Made by a program: the position numbers and the translations under genes
From: an uncultured Alphaproteobacteria bacterium
GTDB taxonomy: Bacteria; Pseudomonadota; Alphaproteobacteria; Caulobacterales; Hyphomonadaceae
Direction of reading: 5' to 3'
Length of the DNA stretch: 49,985 nucleotides
Assembly: GCA_903842595.1 (NCBI GenBank)
Contig: CAIMMO010000210.1
Location: forward strand, 1-49,985
Shown here: positions 9,532 to 17,149 of the stretch, one piece after another
How positions within the stretch are numbered: the stretch's first letter is position 1
Layout of the letters: each line of letters starts with the position of its first letter
Notes under the pieces: generated by a model
What the model saw: the letters and a program-made list of their open reading frames with translations, nothing else
What the model was told of the DNA's origin: nothing
Databases searched by the model: none

Positions 9532-10572
9532 ATGGCGCGATTTGCAGGATGTGTTGCTGTGACAGCGCTGGCGCTCATGCTTGTTGGACCTTCTTTGGCG
9601 CAGTCTGGCGCCGGGGACACGCCACGGACACAGGATCGCCGGCCCAGCTTCGATGGCGTATGGACCAATGGGTCGGGCACGCGGCTGGAGCGCTCGGGCA
9701 ATTTCAGGCAGCTGGTTGTGCCAGCGGCCGAGGCCGAGGCGCTGCTCAAGACCGCGATCGCAGGTCGGGAGGCGGCCAATGCGCCGTCAGATCTCAGTGC
9801 GGGCGCTTTCAAGGATGCGAACAGCGTTGCGGGCTACAACTCATTCTGGACCGATCCAGGCATCGGACTGATGACGGTGCGGGGCGAGGCGCGCTCGTCG
9901 CACATTGTCAGTCCCGAGGATGGCCGCATCCCGTTTCGCGATCGGGCGAAAAGCCTGGAACTGCCGATCCGGGAGGGCGTCGAGTACCGGTCGGGCAATG
10001 GCGCCTATGAGGGGCCGGAAGACCTGCCGCTGCGTGAGCGCTGCCTGATCGCGCAGAGCGATGGGGGAGGGCCGGTGATGCTGAACGGGCTCTACAACAA
10101 TAATTACGGCTTTCACCTGACAACCAGCCATCTCGTGATCGAGGTGGAGATGGTGCACGATGCGCGCATCGTCCCGATTTTTGGTTCTGCCGAGAAGGCG
10201 CGGGCGTCGCACAAGCCTGCGGCGATCAAGCCATGGTTGGGTGACTCCGTGGCGTGGTGGGAAGGGGATACGCTCGTCTCCGAGACGCGCAACGTGCACC
10301 CGGTGCAGGTCTCGCGCACGTCGACGCCGCTGTCGCCGCAAGGCACGGTGACCGAGCGCTTTACGCGGATTGCGGCCGACGAGCTTCTGTACCAGTTCAA
10401 GGTCGAGGATCCGGTCCATTACACGACAGCCTGGTCAGGCGAGTATTCGTTCAAGCCGGGTAGCGGATCGATCTTCGAGTATGCCTGCCATGAAGGGAAC
10501 TACGCGATGGAGGGCATTCTCGGCGGCGCGCGGCTGGCCGAGGCAGCCGCCAGGCCGGGGGCCAGCCAGTAG
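9532..10572 (+). CDS. secreted protein of unknown function
   Basis: A 346-residue exported protein. A Sec signal peptide is clear (basic start, hydrophobic core VAVTALALMLVGPSLA, probable cleavage after LA-Q near residue 24). The body has FDGVWTNGSGT, LRERCLIAQ, LNGLYNNNYGFH, VAWWEGDTLVSETRNVHP and a conserved-looking tail FEYACHEGNYAMEGILGGAR. I recognise this as a widespread but unnamed family in sphingomonads, Caulobacterales and related bacteria; no catalytic role is established and I do not assign one. The ATG at 9532 has GGAG 5 nt upstream and gives the signal peptide; earlier in-frame starts do not. It diverges from acs, with about 190 nt between the starts. Confidence 0.75.
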   Translation: MARFAGCVAVTALALMLVGPSLAQSGAGDTPRTQDRRPSFDGVWTNGSGTRLERSGNFRQLVVPAAEAEALLKTAIAGREAANAPSDLSAGAFKDANSVAGYNSFWTDPGIGLMTVRGEARSSHIVSPEDGRIPFRDRAKSLELPIREGVEYRSGNGAYEGPEDLPLRERCLIAQSDGGGPVMLNGLYNNNYGFHLTTSHLVIEVEMVHDARIVPIFGSAEKARASHKPAAIKPWLGDSVAWWEGDTLVSETRNVHPVQVSRTSTPLSPQGTVTERFTRIAADELLYQFKVEDPVHYTTAWSGEYSFKPGSGSIFEYACHEGNYAMEGILGGARLAEAAARPGASQ

Positions 10573-10596
10573 TCCTGCCACAGGCAATCCACGATC

Positions 10597-10610
10597 TTGA
10601 TCCTGATCAA
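10597..10610. promoter_or_regulatory. FNR/FixK-type operator
   Basis: The sequence TTGATCCTGATCAA is an exact match to the FNR/Anr/FixK consensus TTGAT-N4-ATCAA. It lies 65 nt before the monooxygenase start codon and downstream of the preceding gene's stop, where an activator (class II, near -41) or a repressor site would be expected. Site quality is seen directly; which CRP/FNR-family regulator binds it is inference. Confidence 0.6.
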
Positions 10611-10674
10611 AAGGATGGCGCGGACCTGCGCTGTCTGATGTGATGACGTCGAGCAGACACCGGGAAGTGACAGC

Positions 10675-12183
10675 ATGAGCGCCGCCAGAAAGCCCTCCGC
10701 AAAGGCCGAGCATTTCGATGTCCTGATCGTCGGGGCGGGAATATCCGGCGTGGGGGCCGCCTATCACCTCCAGGCGCAGATGCCCGGCACGACCTTCGTG
10801 GCGCTGGAGACGCAGGAGACGTTCGGCGGCACCTGGATCACGCACAGATATCCGGGCATCCGGTCGGACAGCGATCTCCACACCTTCGGCTATCGTTTCA
10901 AGCCGTGGGTGGGAGCGCCGATCGCTTCAGCTGAGGCGATCCTGAACTACATGGGGGAGGTGATTTCCGAGAACGATCTCGGGAAGCACATCCGCTTTGG
11001 CCATACGATCAGGCGCGCGGCGTGGTCGGGCAAGACGAGTTTGTGGACGCTGACGGTCGAGCGCAAGTCGGACGGCGCGATGCTGACCATGACGTGTGGC
11101 TTTCTGTGGATGTGCCAGGGCTATTACCGCCATGGCCAGGGCTACACGCCGGAATGGCCGGGGATGGATACCTACAAGGGAGAGATTGTACATCCGCAGA
11201 CCTGGCCGGAGCATCTCGACTACAAGGGCAAGCGGATGGTCGTCATCGGCTCGGGCGCGACGGCAGCGACGCTGGTGCCGGCGGTGGCGAACGACACGGC
11301 GCATGTGACGATGCTGCAGCGATCGCCGACCTATTTCATCCCGGGACGCAACGCGATCGAGATCGCCGAACAGCTGCGGGCGCTGCAGGTAGACGAGCAC
11401 TGGATCCACGAGATCGTGCGGCGACAGATCCTGAAGAACCAGGACGATTTCACGCGGCGCTCGCGTGAGGAGCCGGAGGCGGTCAAGGCGGAGCTGCTGG
11501 GGGCCGTGAAGCTTTTTCTCGGTGAGGACTATGACATCGCCAAGCACTTCACGCCGAGCTATCGGCCGTGGCGGCAGCGTATCGCGTTCATTCCCGACGG
11601 CGACCTGTTCCAGGGCATTGCCTCGGGCAAAGCGTCGGTGGTGACGGACGAAATCGAGCGCTTTACGGAGACGGGGCTGCTGCTGAAGTCAGGCAATGAG
11701 CTTGAGGCGGATATCATCGTGACCGCGACAGGATTTGACCTGCTGCCGCTGGGCGACATCGATTTCGCAATCGATGGCAAGCCGCTGAAGTTCGGGGATA
11801 CGGTCACCTATCGGGGCATGATGTTCACGGGCGTGCCGAACATGGCGTGGGTGTTTGGCTATTTCCGCGCGAGCTGGACGCTGCGCGTTGACATCATGGC
11901 GGATTTCATCTGCCGGTTGCTGACACACATGAAGGCAAAGGGGGCCTCGCGGGTAGAGGTCGCGATCCCTGACTCGATGAAGGAAATGAAGTTGTCGAGC
12001 TGGATCGATCCGGAGGACTTCAATCCGGGCTATCTCATGCGCGGCATGCACCTGATGCCCAAGCGCGGCGATACGCGCGACTGGCAGCACACGCAGGACT
12101 ATTGGGGTGAGAAGGACGAGTTGCCGAAGATCGATCTGGGCGGCGAGGAGTTTGTGTATGGCGGGGTGAAGATGGAGGCGTGA
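10675..12183 (+). CDS. FAD/NADPH monooxygenase, Baeyer-Villiger-like
   Basis: A 502-residue flavoprotein monooxygenase. An N-terminal FAD Rossmann motif (VLIVGAGISGVGAAYHL, from about residue 17) and GGTW are followed by YKGEIVHPQTWP, which fits the Baeyer-Villiger fingerprint FxGxxxHxxxWP with Tyr in place of Phe; ordinary FMOs end this motif with Phe or Tyr rather than Trp. A second dinucleotide motif (VVIGSGATAATLVP) binds NADPH, and ATGFDLLPLGDI is the FMO-type ATG motif. Members oxidise ketones, sulfides or amines; the substrate cannot be read here. A perfect FNR-type palindrome lies in its promoter region, which is odd for an oxygen-consuming enzyme and may mean repression or use at low oxygen. 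Confidence 0.87.
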   Translation: MSAARKPSAKAEHFDVLIVGAGISGVGAAYHLQAQMPGTTFVALETQETFGGTWITHRYPGIRSDSDLHTFGYRFKPWVGAPIASAEAILNYMGEVISENDLGKHIRFGHTIRRAAWSGKTSLWTLTVERKSDGAMLTMTCGFLWMCQGYYRHGQGYTPEWPGMDTYKGEIVHPQTWPEHLDYKGKRMVVIGSGATAATLVPAVANDTAHVTMLQRSPTYFIPGRNAIEIAEQLRALQVDEHWIHEIVRRQILKNQDDFTRRSREEPEAVKAELLGAVKLFLGEDYDIAKHFTPSYRPWRQRIAFIPDGDLFQGIASGKASVVTDEIERFTETGLLLKSGNELEADIIVTATGFDLLPLGDIDFAIDGKPLKFGDTVTYRGMMFTGVPNMAWVFGYFRASWTLRVDIMADFICRLLTHMKAKGASRVEVAIPDSMKEMKLSSWIDPEDFNPGYLMRGMHLMPKRGDTRDWQHTQDYWGEKDELPKIDLGGEEFVYGGVKMEA

Positions 12184-12212
12184 GCAGCCCACACCTCAAG
12201 ACTTGACCGTAT

Positions 12213-12230
12213 CTGTACAGTACTGTACAG
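12213..12230. promoter_or_regulatory. palindromic operator of the toxin-antitoxin operon
   Basis: CTGTACAGTACTGTACAG is a perfect 18-bp palindrome and can also be read as two direct CTGTACAG units. It starts 26 nt before the antitoxin ATG and lies just downstream of a TTGACC (12203-12208) that could be the -35 element, so a bound antitoxin would cover the -10 region. This is the standard layout for autoregulation by a type II antitoxin-toxin complex. Confidence 0.65.
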
Positions 12231-12238
12231 GACGATCC

Positions 12239-12493
12239 ATGGGTACGACCACAAAAAAAGGCGTTGAAGAAGCACGCAACCAGTTGCCGGCCCTGCTGGA
12301 GTCGGCCGAGTCTGGGCGCGCGACCGTGATTACCCGTCGCGGCAAGGCAGTCGCAGCGCTGGTTCCCATCGAGGAATTTAACGCCGCAGGCAAGCAGATG
12401 AGCCTTGTATCGCTGAAAGGGTCCGGGCGCGGCCTCTGGGGGCGTGATCCTGCCAAGACGATCGACGCCTTGCGTGACGAATGGGAGCGCTAG
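12239..12493 (+). CDS. type II antitoxin, Phd/YefM family
   Basis: An 84-residue antitoxin. The N-terminal half (EARNQLPALLESAESG, TVITRRGKAVAALVPIEEF) is the DNA-binding Phd/YefM fold; the C-terminal part should wrap the toxin. I chose ATG 12239, which has AGGA 7 nt upstream, rather than the upstream GTG that would place the operator inside the coding region. The stop lies 13 nt inside the toxin gene, so translation is coupled. An 18-bp palindrome immediately upstream is the likely autoregulatory operator. Confidence 0.87.
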   Translation: MGTTTKKGVEEARNQLPALLESAESGRATVITRRGKAVAALVPIEEFNAAGKQMSLVSLKGSGRGLWGRDPAKTIDALRDEWER

Positions 12494-12906
12494 ACCTGTC
12501 CGGTCTGCCGGATGGCGCACTGGTGCTCGTCGATAGCGCGCCGATCATCTACTGGCTCGATCAGCGGCCGAATTTCGCAAAGCGCTTTGAGCCTCTCTTC
12601 GCCCTGCATGCGGCAGGCGGCGTGCGCTTCGCGGTAACACCTGTGACGATTACCGAGGTGTTGACCGGCCCCTTTCAGAATGACGACGACGCGCTCGCCC
12701 GGCGCTATCGAGCCGTCCTCGAGTCGTGGCGCGTCGTGGAATTCAACGCGGATATTGCCGACGGCGCGGCGCGCCTCCGCGCCAAGCTGAAGTTCAAGCT
12801 ACCCGACGCCGTTCAAGCAGCCAGCGCCCTCGCCATCAATGCTGACGCTCTGGTGACGCACGACCGAGATTTCCAACGGCTCACTGCCTTGCGTGTCATC
12901 AGTTAG
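12481..12906 (+). CDS. PIN-domain toxin (VapC-like ribonuclease)
   Basis: A 141-residue PIN-domain endoribonuclease, the toxin partner of the preceding Phd/YefM-type protein. The Mg-binding acidic set is present: Asp18 (VLVDSAPIIYWL), Glu59 (PVTITEVLTG), Asp108 (KLPDAVQAASAL) and Asp127/Asp129 (VTHDRDF). VapC-type toxins cleave tRNA or rRNA; the target cannot be read from sequence. It overlaps the antitoxin frame by 13 nt, and its stop overlaps the end of the minus-strand ORF that follows. The pair is complete, with no disabling change visible. Confidence 0.87.
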   Translation: MGALDLSGLPDGALVLVDSAPIIYWLDQRPNFAKRFEPLFALHAAGGVRFAVTPVTITEVLTGPFQNDDDALARRYRAVLESWRVVEFNADIADGAARLRAKLKFKLPDAVQAASALAINADALVTHDRDFQRLTALRVIS

Positions 12907-13214
12907 GCGGAGGCATTTGTGCGGTCAGGCGTCTCATGTGTATCCAGCTTCCAGGGCGGGATGCATGGCTGGGCTATGCGAGGGCGGCCTTCCAACGTGT
13001 TCGCGGCTGCTAGCGTATAGACGTTGCTGTCCGGAAGCCGTTCCAGGACGAACATGAAATCCGCATCGCTACGTAGAGCGCCGTGGTCGCCATATCGAAC
13101 ATTCAGTACTGCGCTGTTTCGACTGCCTAGCAGAGCGCGTTGTACGCGAAGCCTGGCCGTCTTCAACGAATTCCAGCAAATGCCTTCATCGTCGCAAAGA
13201 AGTGCTTCGTTCAC
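12903..13214 (-). pseudogene. probable remnant of a small secreted protein gene
   Basis: The frame from 13214 (GTG) down to 12903 encodes about 103 residues that look like real protein: ALLCDDEGICWNSL, LRVQRALLGS, FMFVLERLPDSNVYTLAAA. Reading the same frame upstream adds TTRDLSVVIGRIETV before it runs into the coding end of fpr, and there is no ATG, no signal peptide and no ribosome site. The pattern (VGRI..V, two cysteines, RV..ALLG, MFVLER) reminds me of a family of small exported proteins in sphingomonads and relatives, which would normally have a signal peptide. I therefore read it as a 5-prime-truncated copy. It could also be a functional gene using GTG 13214. Confidence 0.4.
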
Positions 13215-13255
13215 GGTTTCAATCCGACCGATGACGACAGACAGGTCGCGCGTCG

Positions 13256-14077
13256 TCAGCCCACAAACGCCTTCTCGATCACGAACTCGGCGGGGTGCGC
13301 GTTGGAACCTTCCCTGAGGCCGGCGTTTTCGGTGAGGACCTTGATGTCGTTTATCATGTCCATCGATCCGCAGACCATGACGCGGTCGACGGCTGGATCG
13401 AGTGCGGGGACGCCAAGGTCGGAATACAACTGGCCGTCTTCCATGCAGGTCGTGATGCGCTTCTGGTTGTGCCAGGGCTCGCGGGTGACGGTGGTGTAGT
13501 GGACGAGGCGATGGGCGTGCTCCCCGACGAGCGGGTCGTCGGCCAGAGCGGCGACGAGGTCCTGGCCGTACTTCAGTTCACCGACTTCGCGGCAGGTGTG
13601 GGTGAGGATCACCTGCTCGAAACGCTCATAGGTGTCGGGGTCGCGGATGATCGAAGCGAAGGGCGCAATGCCGGTGCCGGTCGAGAACAGATAAAGACGC
13701 TTGCCAGGCGTGAGTGCGTCATGGACGAGCGTGCCGGTGGACTTGCGGCCGAGCAGGACCTTGTCGCCGGGCTGGATCAGCTGAAGTTTCGACGTGAGCG
13801 GGCCGTCGGGCGCCTTGATGGAGAAGAATTCGAGCTCCTCGTCCCAGCTCGGGCTGGCGATGGAGTAGGCGCGCAGCAGCGGCTTTCCGGTCGGGCCTTC
13901 GAGGCCGATCATCACGAACTCGCCGGAGCGGAAGCGGAAGGCGCCCGGACGCGTGATCCGGAAGGCGAACATGCGATCGGTATAGTGTTTCACCGACAGC
14001 ACCGTTTCGTCGGTTGGTGCGTTCGCCGATTTCAACGGAGTTGGGCCCTGATCTGGCTTGTCGGCAGCTTGCGTCAT
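13256..14077 (-). CDS. fpr: ferredoxin--NADP(+) reductase
   Basis: FAD-dependent oxidoreductase of the bacterial ferredoxin/flavodoxin-NADP reductase family, about 273 residues. The FAD-binding barrel has RAYSIASPSWDEELEFFSIK, with LLGRKSTGTLV following; the NADP domain has FSTGTGIAPFASI and VMVCGSMDM; the C-terminus FVIEKAFVG is typical of the alphaproteobacterial type. It shuttles electrons between NADPH and ferredoxin, often in oxidative-stress defence or supply to monooxygenases. I used MTQAADKPDQ as the start by family comparison; ATG 14107 is an alternative. No ferredoxin gene adjoins it. The flavin monooxygenase upstream is NADPH-type and does not need this partner. Confidence 0.92.
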   Translation of the reverse strand: MTQAADKPDQGPTPLKSANAPTDETVLSVKHYTDRMFAFRITRPGAFRFRSGEFVMIGLEGPTGKPLLRAYSIASPSWDEELEFFSIKAPDGPLTSKLQLIQPGDKVLLGRKSTGTLVHDALTPGKRLYLFSTGTGIAPFASIIRDPDTYERFEQVILTHTCREVGELKYGQDLVAALADDPLVGEHAHRLVHYTTVTREPWHNQKRITTCMEDGQLYSDLGVPALDPAVDRVMVCGSMDMINDIKVLTENAGLREGSNAHPAEFVIEKAFVG

Positions 14078-14296
14078 GGCGTCTGGAAGCGTCCTCGGAG
14101 GGTCCATTTGGGCCCCGTCCGGACCCTTGCGCGCCTGGCCGGCGCCGGGTGTGGACCTAGGGGTTTGGGGCGCCAAATGCAACTAATGCCAATGTTTAGC
14201 ATCCAAACGGCGGCGCGGACGGCGTTGCGGGAAACAAACGCCATAATCTCGCCCGCCACGGCTTTTTGATACCGTGATGCCGGGAACGCTCTTAGT

Positions 14297-15454
14297 ATGA
14301 CCGGCAGGCGACCCAGCCAGCCTCGGGAGGTTGAACAGGACTTGCCACGGCTTGTCACCATTCTGCTCGGTGCGATCATTCTGATCGTGGCCGTCGTCGG
14401 CCTTCGTTCGCTGATGTCGGGCGGCGAGACTGTCGCGCGCGTGCAGGCGAGTACCATCCCGACGCTCGACAAGGCGCTACCGGGGACAGCTGAGGGCCAT
14501 GGGGGAACCGTGGTGTTCATCCGTTCACGGGCGGTGCAGCGAACCCTCTATCTTTCGCTCGGCGGGAGAAGCGAGGCGGAGATGGCGACGGTTGCTTTCG
14601 GCGCGCCCGGCAAGGTGGCCAGCCTGCCCGTGGACGAGGGCGCAATCGTTGCCGCGGGCGCCCTGCTGTGCGGGCTTGAGGGCGATGGCTCCAATGCCCG
14701 GGTGCGTCAGGCGGAAGCCGTTGTTGCGCGGGCCCGCGAACAGCACGGAAGCGATCAGAAGCGGCTGGCCGAAGGCTGGGTCTCGCCGGCGCGGGTGAGG
14801 GCGTCGCGCGCGGAGCTCGACGAGGCGCTGGCGGCGCTTGACCTGGCGCGCAGCGCGGCCTCGGAGCGACGGGCGGTGGCGCCGTTCCGCGGAGTGTTCG
14901 AGAAGCGCAACGCCGCGCTTGGACAGTTCGTGGCGCTGGGCGCATCGTGTGGCACGGTTGTGAGACTTGATCCGATAACCTTCGTGGCCGGCGCTTCGGA
15001 GAAGCAGGCGCTGAACATCAAGACGGGATCGCCGGCGCGGGTGAGGCTGCCTGACGGCAAGGAAGTTCCCGGCCGAGTCGAGAAACTCGCGAGCGTCGCA
15101 GATCCGCGGACGCGGAATTTCGAGGTGAAGGTGGCAACGCCCAACAAGGACAATGCGATCCCGGTGGGGCGGACAGCCGAGATCAAGATCAATATCGGAC
15201 TTGGCAAGGCCCACAAGATCAACCCGTCATTGCTGAAGACGGACAGCCAGGGACGAATCGGGGTCTTCTACCTCGACGTCGGCGGCGTTGTCGGCTTCGC
15301 GCCAGCGGACATTGTCGATGAGAGCCAGGATTGGCTGTGGGTCACGGGATTGCCCGACGACGCACAGCTTGTCGCGGAGGGACAGGATCATGTCGCCGCT
15401 GGCATGCGCGTGACGCCTGTGGTGCGTGAAGCAGGCGCTGCCGGCGGCGGCTGA
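14297..15454 (+). CDS. periplasmic adaptor (membrane fusion) protein, RND/HlyD type
   Basis: A 385-residue adaptor anchored by one N-terminal membrane helix (about residues 19-38, VTILLGAIILIVAVVGL). The lipoyl half-motifs (GKVASLPVDEGAIVAAGALL and VAPFRGVFEKRNAALGQFV) flank a short alpha-helical hairpin rich in Ala/Arg/Glu, followed by the beta-barrel (VRLPDGKEVPGRVEKLASV). Such proteins link an inner-membrane RND pump to an outer-membrane channel. No RND permease or TolC-like gene is next to it; the next gene is convergent and unrelated. It is therefore an orphan adaptor, or its pump is encoded elsewhere. No good ribosome site precedes ATG 14297. Confidence 0.8.
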   Translation: MTGRRPSQPREVEQDLPRLVTILLGAIILIVAVVGLRSLMSGGETVARVQASTIPTLDKALPGTAEGHGGTVVFIRSRAVQRTLYLSLGGRSEAEMATVAFGAPGKVASLPVDEGAIVAAGALLCGLEGDGSNARVRQAEAVVARAREQHGSDQKRLAEGWVSPARVRASRAELDEALAALDLARSAASERRAVAPFRGVFEKRNAALGQFVALGASCGTVVRLDPITFVAGASEKQALNIKTGSPARVRLPDGKEVPGRVEKLASVADPRTRNFEVKVATPNKDNAIPVGRTAEIKINIGLGKAHKINPSLLKTDSQGRIGVFYLDVGGVVGFAPADIVDESQDWLWVTGLPDDAQLVAEGQDHVAAGMRVTPVVREAGAAGGG

Positions 15455-15461
15455 GGGGCGT

Positions 15462-17015
15462 CTACTTTTCTCGTTTGTCCGCGACGCTTGCCTCGAATTC
15501 AGCTGTGCGGGGGGCCTGACTGTATCCGGATGCGAGATAGAGCTTGAAGCTCCGGTTGCGTTTGGATGTCAGCGGGATGTCGAGATAGCCGATTTCACGG
15601 ATCGACGCGAAGTCGGCGCGGATGATCGGACGAAGGGTTTCGCCCTGGCTCGCGATCAGCACCGCGGTGTCCTCGCCCGGACGGATCTTGCCTTCTTCCT
15701 CGGCGTGACTGCGGGGCGCGGGGCCGCGCTGCCAGACCCGCACAGGCGGCATGGCGAGGTTGCGGCCGTAATAGTCGAGGCCGTGCCAGAGTTCGCGGTC
15801 GTCGACCATGATGGCGCTGGCGTTATTGGCCTGGGCGGCGGCGAGAAGCTCTGCACTGGTCTCCTTCCAGCCTCGTACGCCCTTCATGCCGGCAGATACG
15901 CCGGTGGCGTCAGCGAGGTCGGGCGACACCCAGGTCATCGTGAACAGCAGGCCTATGATGGTGTTGACTGCGAGGCCGGCCTTGAGGATCGGACCGGCCG
16001 TGAAGCGGCTGGTGGGGCGGCCGAAGACGCGGTCAATCCAGGCGGCCACCAGCACGCAGGCTGCGGGATAGGCGCATGCTGCCCAGTTGGCGTGGGCGCG
16101 TGACATGATCTCCTGCGCCAGGATCACCAGCAAGGGCGGGACGATGAAGCAGGCAAGCCAGAGCTCGCGCGTCGTCGTGTCCTTGTCCTTTCGCCCCACG
16201 ATGAAGGCGAGCCCGGCGAGGAGGAGCAGGAAGGTGATCGGTCCGAAGACGGCCGCCTGATCCGACAGATAGCTCAGGATGCGGGATAGATCGAAGCCGG
16301 CTTCTGCGAGATTGGCATTGTCGGCGGTGTGGCTCACCGTGGCGAAATCGTTGGCGGCGTTCCAGGCGAGGTTTGGGGCAAGTATGACCAGTGAGGCGAT
16401 GAACACTGTCGCGCCCGGCAGCGAGATCATCGCCTTGCGCATGTCGCGGTCGATGAGGATGGCGAGCACGGCGCCGCCATAGAGATAGAGGGCCGCGTAC
16501 TTCGCGAGCATGGCGAGGCCGATGCAGGCGCCTGCCAGCACGGCGTTGCCGAAGCTGGGCGCATCGCGGAAGCGCCAGAGGAAGTAGAGCCCGGCGGATA
16601 CGGTCGGCAGCAGCACCGCGTCGGTCGACATGATGGCGGAGGACAGCCAGATGCCGGGCATCAGGAGGTAGATCGTTGCCGCCCAGGCGCCGATACGGGC
16701 GTCAAAGGCGCGCTTGCCCAGCAGGAAGAGAAAGAAGGCGGCAGCGCCGTGAAGCATCGGCGCAGACAGGCGGATCGCCCATTCGCCATCGCCGAACAAG
16801 GCGGTCGATGCGGCGATGACCCATGCCACCAGCGGCGGCTTCGAGTAATAGCCGAAGTCGAGCTTTTCCGACCAGCGCCAGTACTGCGCCTCGTCCGGAC
16901 CAATCTCCGGCGGGGCAATGATCACAACGACGATGCGCAGCGCGACGAACAGCGCGACAAGGAGCGCTGCGCAAGCTGGCGGGTTGCGTCGCCATAGGTG
17001 AGTGAGGGCGTTCAT
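15462..17015 (-). CDS. GT39-family (ArnT/PMT-like) glycosyltransferase
   Basis: A 517-residue integral membrane GT-C glycosyltransferase with about ten or more hydrophobic segments. The first periplasmic loop carries PPEIGPDEAQYWRWSEKLDFG, with the acidic DE pair used for catalysis and metal binding in this family, and YYSKPPLVAW follows. Members move a sugar from a polyprenyl-phosphate donor to lipid or protein on the periplasmic side; the acceptor is not readable here. The C-terminal 170 residues are soluble and end in a short domain (DDRELWHGLDYYGRNL). The gene is convergent with the adaptor, 7 nt between stops. I see no lipid A or O-antigen genes nearby. Confidence 0.85.
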   Translation of the reverse strand: MNALTHLWRRNPPACAALLVALFVALRIVVVIIAPPEIGPDEAQYWRWSEKLDFGYYSKPPLVAWVIAASTALFGDGEWAIRLSAPMLHGAAAFFLFLLGKRAFDARIGAWAATIYLLMPGIWLSSAIMSTDAVLLPTVSAGLYFLWRFRDAPSFGNAVLAGACIGLAMLAKYAALYLYGGAVLAILIDRDMRKAMISLPGATVFIASLVILAPNLAWNAANDFATVSHTADNANLAEAGFDLSRILSYLSDQAAVFGPITFLLLLAGLAFIVGRKDKDTTTRELWLACFIVPPLLVILAQEIMSRAHANWAACAYPAACVLVAAWIDRVFGRPTSRFTAGPILKAGLAVNTIIGLLFTMTWVSPDLADATGVSAGMKGVRGWKETSAELLAAAQANNASAIMVDDRELWHGLDYYGRNLAMPPVRVWQRGPAPRSHAEEEGKIRPGEDTAVLIASQGETLRPIIRADFASIREIGYLDIPLTSKRNRSFKLYLASGYSQAPRTAEFEASVADKREK

Positions 17016-17077
17016 GCGAACCGATCCAGGCCTTCAGGTGCGAAGGTGACGCGCCCTTCTAGCCCATCACAAACGAA

Positions 17078-17103
17078 ATGGGCCACCCCGAAGGGCGGCC
17101 CAT
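17078..17103 (-). terminator. intrinsic terminator of the TonB receptor gene
   Basis: Stem ATGGGCC / GGCCCAT extended by CCC/GGG around a TTCG-type loop, followed on the minus strand by TTTCGTTTG. It lies about 50 nt past the receptor stop codon and before the glycosyltransferase start, so it should end the receptor transcript. Confidence 0.65.
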
Positions 17104-17149
17104 AAGCTTCCAGATTGTCACCCGGCTTGCGCCAGATTCGAGACAAGCC

